Made by a program: the position numbers and the translations under genes
The notes under the pieces: model-generated
Databases searched by the model: none
What the model was told of the DNA's origin: nothing
What the model saw: only the letters and a program-made list of their open reading frames with translations
Shown: positions 49,901 through 58,900 of the stretch, in pieces
Layout: every line of letters starts with the position of its first letter
Numbering within the stretch: the first letter of the stretch is position 1
Assembly: GCA_963555705.1 (NCBI GenBank)
Contig: OY743180.1
Location: 37,976,129 to 38,040,128, forward strand
DNA: 64,000 bases
From: Ligustrum vulgare
Taxonomy: Eukaryota > Streptophyta > Magnoliopsida > Lamiales > Oleaceae
Direction: 5' to 3'

Positions 49901-52900
49901 TTAGCTTTTGATGCTCACCTATTAACAACAGAAATTGTCAATGAACCAGGGAGGTTGCTAGTTGATCGCAATAAATCCAGTAAAATGCCAAAATATCTAT
50001 TTGCATCTGATACAAGAGCAGGTAGATCCAGAACAGGATGACCATCAACCAGCGTTGAAATGTTAAATGCCCTTCCATGCCTTGTAGTAACTATAGCCAG
50101 AGCAACATCCAAAATATAAGGTATAAAATCGGAAGCTCAAACAAATGTGACAATTTGAAAAGATGACTAAATTAAAAGGTACAATATCACAAAAAATTTC
50201 AACAGTGAAATAAAATTATCTTAATAATCAGTATCACATTACCTTCTGGTACAACTTTTTCAGAATCATTAGTATCCATCGTAAATTGTAATATGTATGT
50301 TTCCAGAAACTTTATTGCTAGCAACTTTGGGCCAACAGAACCAGCCTACAAGAAGATATTCAGGCAAAGCTTCATGTCAGTTATGTAAGCTTAACTCAGT
50401 AGTAGAAAATCCATGCAAAGTTATATGCTAAATTTGCATGCTAAAAGTAACAGCAAAATATTCTAACTTGCACTACTAAATCGAGGAAGAAAATAGGCAT
50501 GGGGGATTGACAGAATGATGCCCTCAAGAAAAACGAGAATAGAAGCGTGAAGATAGAGAAGATCCAGAGTTGAGCATACTATTTAAACTTACCAACTCAT
50601 CATTGATCTGTAATACCAGATTTCTAGATCATAGCCAATAATATTTTTGGGAACTTTTACAGGTTAATCTTTTGTTTCTTACAAGCATCACTATTATTGC
50701 TACTGCTTACTTTTAGGCCAAACAAAATAAAATTGCAGCCACCCTCTAAGGTGAAAACATTAATTGGTAAGCACAATACTATTAGTTCTAGGCCAGTTTG
50801 TACGATGTTGCAACATCCTATTTGATATTTTAGTTTATTGCACTATTTCTCTTCTACATACGAACCATTTATATGTCTGGCGTGGGGATCTAGGTATCAC
50901 CCATGTTTGGTATCTATGTGACCCTTCTTCTCCATCGCCCTCTACCTTAGTTTTTGGCGAACTCCATCAGTGAGATCTCACAAGATCAATATCGATGATT
51001 GCATCAAAGAAGGATTTGCCCCTGGTGGGATATCATTCGTGACCAATATCGATGGTCATTCCAAAATTCACATCCCCTTATGATGATTACCCTATTCTTG
51101 AGACTAAGGGCTATTCTGGACAAATCCGTCTCACTCGAGGACTTGGACTTTCGAGGCTGATTCCTATTTAGCAGTTTAGTTCACCCGTGGAGGTGGATCG
51201 TGATCTATTCAGGACACTATGAGACATCAGAGATCGAGACCGATTGAGTAGCTTATAGGTTGGAACGCCACTACTAGGAGTCTGAACCCTTAGACCTTCC
51301 TCCATGATTGAGCGCTCTAATTCAAATTAAAAGACGTGGTATCCCTAGTCCTAGTGCTAGATGGCTACAACCCAGCTAATGCTTTCGATATATGTGATGA
51401 GCAATGTTTAGAAAACCGTAAGGGCCGGTTCAACGGGAAAAGCCTGGCCGATTTGGTCAGAAAACCGACCGTATAAAAACAGGACCGGAAACCTCACTTT
51501 GTGGTGAGCCCTCACAGGCGCCTTTCAAAACCATGGTCATAACACACTAATTCTCAGGTTCTGAAGTATTTTCCACCAAATTTCTGATTTTTGACCGCTA
51601 TCTTTTCTTCTTCTTCATGGTGAACACCAATGATTCAAATAGCAAGTAGCATTACTGAATACCGATACTCTTATTTGCAGTCGCAGAAAACTAATTCTCA
51701 GATTCTTTAGTTGTGGTATCATGTATTTAAGATTTTCTTTCAACTACAGTCAAGAAAATTCTATTCATCCTATTCAATCCCCTAAACAAAGTCTCTCCAC
51801 AACATAAAGATGCACCCATATATTTTTGTGTGTGTGTGTGTGTGTGTAACAAACAAGCACAAAAGAAAGGAACTTGATGTCAAAGTTTATTCATCAGGGA
51901 TATAAAGCCCCAATGTCCCTGGCTGCATAAAACTATAATGGAATACAATTTAATAGTTACTAATACATAAAATTACAGTAAAATTTAACTTTGATGGCCT
52001 ATCATCTAAACATACAACTATCTGGTTTATATGCTCTCACGACCTAGAATGCATCGCAAAAATCAATTAAAAAAATTTGATTTTGTGAAAGTTGAAAGAT
52101 GAGCGACCTTATTGTATCCCTATATATTATAAGAGTAAGTTTTTGAGTACTATTCATAAGCCACATTGGAGCCAGATAAGCAAAAAATGAGGCTTGAGCT
52201 CATAGTCAAACAAGAGTAATTCATGGTTGTAGCTGCGAATTTGTTTTGGCTCAAATAGCTGCTTACTTTTTGATCTCTTGAATCCTAGGGTAAACCTCAT
52301 CCAGCCAAGCTGAATTTTTAAGCCGCACTGATGAGTGTTGGGCTTGAAAATTGTTTATCCCTATACGCCCATACCTTCTGCACGACATAACCACTCCAAT
52401 TGCAGAAAGTTCTTGTAACCCATACCTTAAGCACGACTCCTTCTCTCATTCTCCGCGCTGACAATTTCGCCTTTTCATCTTCGCAGAGTTGGGTGTCTCC
52501 TTCATCGTCGTTACTTCGCCACAGTGATCTCTAGCGACCTGTTTTGTTTTCCTTCTCGACATCGTCTCCTCCGACGCTTCCACTCCATATTTTCGGTGAG
52601 ACATTTTGTTCGAGCACTGATGTGTATTTTCTTTTTCCTTCCATGGTTTTTCATCTTAGTTTTCTTTGTTTGAAGCTTCCTGCGACGTCGTCTTCGCCTT
52701 TGCCGGTTGCACACGATTTGACCGGTGAGTGCTTTTTATCTTTTTAGATTTTTTTTTTCTTTTTTTTTTTTTGTTTCAGTACAGTGCTTGCAGGACTAAT
52801 GATGCTCTCTTCTTCTTCTTTTTTTTTTAGCACTTCCTGTTATGGGGCATCCATGGGTGGACTTGCCACCGGGTTGATGTACTTCCAATTGGAGCTTGGA

Positions 52901-55900
52901 CCGAGTTGATCTTCTCCACCCCTCTTTTTGTAATTCCTGAACCCATGAAGCCCTCTAAGGTAAATTGATATTCAAGTACTGTACTGGTTTCCTTAGAATT
53001 TCTGAAATTCCATTTAAATTGATGATACTTGTAATTCAAATATGTATATTTGAATTCAGTTATCTTTAATTGATGCATTACAACTTTGAGTGAGATTCTA
53101 AAAGTGAAGTGAGGGTCTTGCTCCTTCTATGGAGATCCTACTTCTGGGAGCATTTTGGGGTATAAATCGATATGAAGCAACTACGATGGTTTTCTTCTTG
53201 TTAAAAAATGGTTGAACATATACTTCTCATAAACAGAAAAATTGGTGATTCCTTCTTCAGTGACCTATATATATAACCTTTACCTATAGAGCTCAAGTGT
53301 AATGACGTCATTCTAAATGCAACTTGGACTTGAAATGCGCGTCAGGTTTGAGTCAAATTAACGAATTACTCGATTTTCATATGCCTATCTTTGAGCTTAA
53401 TCCAATTATCATGCAGCATAATTAAAATTTTGTTTTAGGTAGTTCTTTGTGTTAAATGGTGTATGTGATAATGTTGCTATGCCAGGTTGATGCTTATAAG
53501 AAAACTCAGACTTATGGAATTGAACATTGGGATTAAAGATGGTTTTTCTAAGTTGGTTATTCAATCTGTAATGTTGCATCTGATAGACATTTTATCTCAT
53601 TCTATGACTTTCAGGATGGGGTAATGGGCGCGGTGATGAAGAAACTAGACGCTTTTTTTAGCATTCAACGGCGAAAGTGCTACTATGTACACAATCTGCT
53701 GGGAAAGGCAACTGGGCAAAAAAGCAGGTTGGCTGTTTAGTGATATTCTCTTTGCAAATACAAGATATGATTCTAATAAACTTTTTTCCTGAAAAACGTT
53801 CTTAGTCTCTCAGTTTTTTAAATGACATCTTGTTGCAACATTTCATTTCATCACTTAATGCAATCTCTTTATTGATTAAATTTCCACTTTAAGGAAATGT
53901 GTTATAGTAATTAGATAAAAATTGTCTTCATTCTATGTCCGATGGGTGCCAACCGACTTTCAAGTGTTGTTTGAACTACCTATGGAAAAGACTAAAATGG
54001 AAGACATAATTAATGTTTTAATTTGACTTGGTATTCAACGTGTTTCTTTTTGTTTCTGTGCGGGAAATCTGACATTGTTTGATTTTTCAGGTTATTTCGG
54101 TGGGAAAATAATTTCAGGAAACTGTTGAATTTTGTCTTTTCATTTGGGTAAAATATAATTTTTTTGGAAAGTTATTTACTTTTAAAAAACTTCTATTGAG
54201 TAATTTTATATGTTTCATAGTTTTGTTATCATCTACACCGTCTCAATTCATGACCATGAGACTCATCTGACCTCTATGCAAATCAAGCCCGAGACAGTGC
54301 AACAGGTTCCAATTTTTTTCCCTATTGTAACTTCTTGATTTATATAGTTTTGCATCACTTGGATTTATTCTGAACGGGATTATTTTTTATTTCTTATTTA
54401 TGTCAGAAGCTGAAAAACTACATGTATTGGTAAGTTAATCTACCCTATGTTGGCACAGTGTACAATCAAGGAAAAAAGTTCTTTTTTCAATTACTTTTAA
54501 GCCGAAATTTTATTTATATGACTAATATGCTATGTTGTTGATTTGTTATAGTGGTATTTAGATAACTTTCTTCATTAGAAAATGAGTAGGTCAATATGAC
54601 ATTTTTACCTTCTAATAAAAATTAACCAATGTAGCTTGTTGATTGATATTTATGGTCAGTGTTCAATTTGCATGTATTATATTGTTGTTTGTCAAATGAT
54701 GGTTTTGCCTTGTGGCATTATTAGCATTTAAAAATGCAATTCCCATTTTTCCAGTTAATAGCTTATTTTGTTTCTGAACTGATCATTGAATTTTTTATAG
54801 TGTTCACTATTTACATAAACTTTAGCATACGCTATTCTTGTTATAATCATGTTTTATTATATATCTTGTTCTTTTTATCAATTGGTGACTTGAAGTATTT
54901 AGGCTATGGCTAATGCGGATCCTGTTATTTTATCAGAAAGCTACTGGTTGTTTTACAAGTGAATTTATCAATTTGTGAGAGATCCTGTTAATCTTTTCTT
55001 TTATCCGAACACTGGTGCATAAAAAGCAAGGTAATTATTCAAACTAAACAAAAGACCAATTTGTTTAATCTCTCAAGAAATATATTTTGAATTTCTACAT
55101 GTATGCTATTTCACTTGTCACATACTGAATCCTTTCACTTTTGTAACTTATATTAGCAAACTAAAAATGATGTAACTGAAAGTAGATTTAAAATTTATGT
55201 TCTGTTTTGTTATTGATTCTGCCTTAATTTTATTTTTTGGTATGCCATTGTACAGTTTTGAAGTACATTTTTTTCACAAGTGTATAATATATTTAAAATA
55301 TATCAATATGACTTAATTTGAAATTTCTTCTATGTTACCTTTTATGGTCTCTCAATATCGATTAAATTCTATTTCTAATGCAGTTCACATAAAAACCCAA
55401 CTTCAAATAGAACATATACAAGCTATTACATACTCAAAGAAATTAGGACACGTGCATTGCACGTGCGTCAAACTAGTTGTACAATATAAATAGGTTGCCA
55501 ATGAAAAGTTTATCAATCCCTCTAGAATGTATGTTCCTATCTTTCAAAATGGAAAATTGGTTAAAATAAAATAAAATTCACACAAAACTCCCACGATTAT
55601 GAACATTGAGGGTCCAAAATACGCTAAAACACAATACTGGTTGGAAGGAAATGAATCCTGAATGATCATTAATTGGCATCATAAAATATAGGTATACGGT
55701 AAAACTTCATTCCACCAGCAACTTAATACGTACCTCAATGATAATGCTGAAAACAGCATCCTTGAACTTGACCATCCACATCCAAAGCTCTTCAAGCCAC
55801 CTCTCAACTATACCACGCCGTTGAAACTATAATTTTTCAAATATAGTTCAAAGCTTCACATGTTTACACAGGATAATAAAACTAAAAATTTGTAAAACAA

Positions 55901-58900
55901 GAATTGTACAGGAAGACAATTCAAAAAATATGGATTCTATAAGAGACTTGTTCAAACTTATGGACAGCCTCCTAATTATAGAATTTGAGGAGTCCTTGTT
56001 ATAAAGTAATTCAATCAAAACTTATTAATCATAGAAAAGTAGAATAGAAGAGATTCACAAAGTTCAATTTCTTCACTTCGGAAGGAAACATCAGTAGGAA
56101 ATTAAAAATTTAACACAACATATGGGCTTGGGTCCTGGGATGAAACAAAATGCAGAAAAATTGTGATCAAAACAACTATAAAATAATGGAAGCAGAAGAC
56201 TATTGGACTAGAATGGAAGCAGAAGACTTGATGTCAAAGTTTATTCATCAGGGATATAAAATAATGGAAGCAGAAGACTTGATGTCAAAGTTGATAGGAA
56301 GCGGAAGAAAGGAGATATATAGACATGCAATCATGCAATGCACAACAGATAAGATAGAAATAGACCTGCAATGATAAGTCCTCCAAAACGCTACAAAAGA
56401 TTTTTGTGCCAATGATAATAGATTGCTTTGCAACCGTGGAATTATTATCTTTTAAGAACGTCAACAAGATAGGCAACAATATGGATAAATGCTCCATACT
56501 TTTTGCTCCAATCACATCAATTACTCTGTCAAACGCATTCAATGAATTAGAAGGATGTAAAATAATCACATCAATTACTCTGCCAAACACATTCAATGAA
56601 TTATAAGGATGCAAAATAACCTTCACACATGGCAAGACAATGTGGGACTACATAAAAAAATATACAAGCAGAGCAATATCTGTATCCGATACATATCCAA
56701 GCTTGGATATTCTCTGATACAGATCAGATAAATGTTTTTTAATTATTTTATATTTTGTAATTTTCGATACGTAACGAATATGTATTTTTTTTACTATTAT
56801 TTATATTATATTTTTAATTATTTATGATTTGTAAAGAAGAATTTCATTTGCTTTAAACTCTTCTAAAACTCATTATTACTGACCAAAAAAATTACTTAAT
56901 AGAAAACTATTGTTATTATCAATAACTTTTTGAAGATGGATAATATTCCTTGAAAGTTCACCTGAGTTTTAAATTAATTGATAACTAGAGTTTTTCATTG
57001 GAAATACACAATAGCATTTAATTTAATAGATGTAAAATCATGTTAATAGTTGAAAAGGATAATTTTATTATTAGAAATGATAATGGTTTAATACATGTAA
57101 AACTGTGTTGATAAATTATACATTAATATAATCAAACTCGACTATATATTTAATAAAAATTGATCATATTCATAGCAATATGCGTCATTTATCAAGAAAT
57201 TAAATATCTATTCAAAAGAGGATTAAAAATATGGGACATTACCATAGACTCGTTTAGTACTCTTGAAGGTGCTGGATCAGTGGATTGGTTGAGGTTGCTA
57301 ATCTTTGGAGTGTGTTATTTTAATGATAATGAAGAAGTTGATGTTGGTGATGTTGAAGAAAATGAAATTGGGACAATTAAGGATTAAGATAAAATGTTTT
57401 AGTATTTTATTTTACCGTGCTTCTGTTTTAATATTTTTACCTTGCTTCTGTTTTAATATTTTTTATATTAATGAAATAATTTTATAAATATCGCATATCC
57501 TAATTTTCCTAAAAAAAGTTGTATCAACATAATACCTGTATCATATCGTACCATATTTGAATTACATATTCGAATCTGTGCTTAAACAGTTTTCAAAGCC
57601 AAACATCAAATATTCATCATAGGGCAGAGGTGTATGGATGATAATGTTGCACCATCAAAACAATTTTGAGAGACCAATTAATGTGATTATCATGTAAACA
57701 AAATTTACTCTTTCTTTTAATAGTTTAAGTAGTTATCCTTGTACCAGTTACAAACTTAAAATTTATAATGCAAAGAAGGTAACTAAAATGAGCATCAAAA
57801 ACTCCCAAACAAAGTATTAAATAATTCATGAGATGAAACTACATTTTTTGAAAGAAAAGACTAAACATCTGGGTCAAACATCAATTGCCTAACCTGATTT
57901 CTGTAGTATTGAGCCTGGATTAGTAGTTAAAGTTAATCCTCTGTTCGGATCAAAGGAATATTTGGTTTATAAACTAATTTATAATCTACATAATTTCTCA
58001 AACCACTTTTTAACCACACATATTTTCTCTCTATAATTTTTAACCACCCATATACCTCGAGATTCCCAAAAAAACTGGTTTATAATCTACCCTAAAGATC
58101 CGAACAGAGGCTAAAACGGTGTTCTTATAAAAATAAAACTTAAGGGGAGCTAGAACCTCAACACTAGGATAACTCATATTTCAAATTAAAACTTACCATG
58201 TGGAGCATTAGGAATGTTCCCAGCTCAGTGTTTAACAAGAAGATTATAGAACACTTCCTTATTGGTATATGTAACTCTCCAACTAATCAAAAAACTGACA
58301 TTCTCAACAAAGGGACAATTATTAAAAAGTTGCAATCCAGATTGTTATGAGTGAACTGCTGGACTAGATTGAGAATGCAACATCAACGTCTCTGTCCTCT
58401 AGACGGTATGACAATGTTAGGGGATGAAATTAAAAACATAAAATTGATTAAAAATCCTTGGTGAAGACTGCCTCAATAAGTAGACATGCCTTTGGGCAGA
58501 GAATTTTTCCCCCTTATTCTGGTGCCTTTCTTTAGGAAAAGAGGTTGTTATTTGAAATTTATGCCATTTGGTTGCAAGTTACACAGTAAAATCCTCTTAA
58601 ATCGCTCAAATTGTGTACAATACTTCATAGTTCTTATGAACATTGTGAATAGGACACACCAATACTCTAACATTAATCGTAAACTGTGGAACAATTTCTG
58701 TAAATTCCCTTCTATTTTTCCTTTTTTTTTTGTGGGAGGGGGAGCAAGCAAGGTTCTTGTGGTCTAATTTAAATGAGCACAAATATAAAACCTCTTATCC
58801 AATTAAAATTATCATTCAGCAGAAAAATCAATTGTCAAGGTTCAATCTTTTTGTTCATTCAACAATTACAAGATCTTTTTCACAAAAAGCAGAAGGCATC

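Larger units (their letters stand above)
43070..49918 (-). other. Intron 5 (6.8 kb), the largest intron
   Basis: Contains MITEs at 45643-45830 and 49541-49696, an (AT)n run at 46866-46906, and a GAGGC-rich palindromic element at about 47830-48415. Other stretches (43080-45640, 45840-46860, 46910-47820, 48420-49540) show no gene or element with clear ends. Confidence 0.6.
52117..55476 (+). mobile_element. Non-autonomous Helitron carrying gene-like exons, 3.36 kb
   Basis: The 5' end TCCCTATATATTATAAGAG starts at 52117 directly after an A. The 3' end has a perfect 7-bp hairpin, CACGTGC-ATT-GCACGTG (449-465 past 55000), then CGTCAAACTAG ending at 55476 directly before a T. TC...CTAG ends, a hairpin 11 nt from the end and insertion between A and T are the Helitron hallmarks. 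No Rep/helicase is seen. It sits in intron 3 of the symplekin-like gene, antisense to it, and contains exon-like blocks in its 5' half. Confidence 0.85.

Noticed and set aside
56285..56635. Minus-strand frame beginning MPCVKVILHPYNSLN as an alternative gene start
   Set aside because: The upstream residues come from intron 1 and the duplicated acceptor; splicing from exon 1 restores a conserved reading without them.
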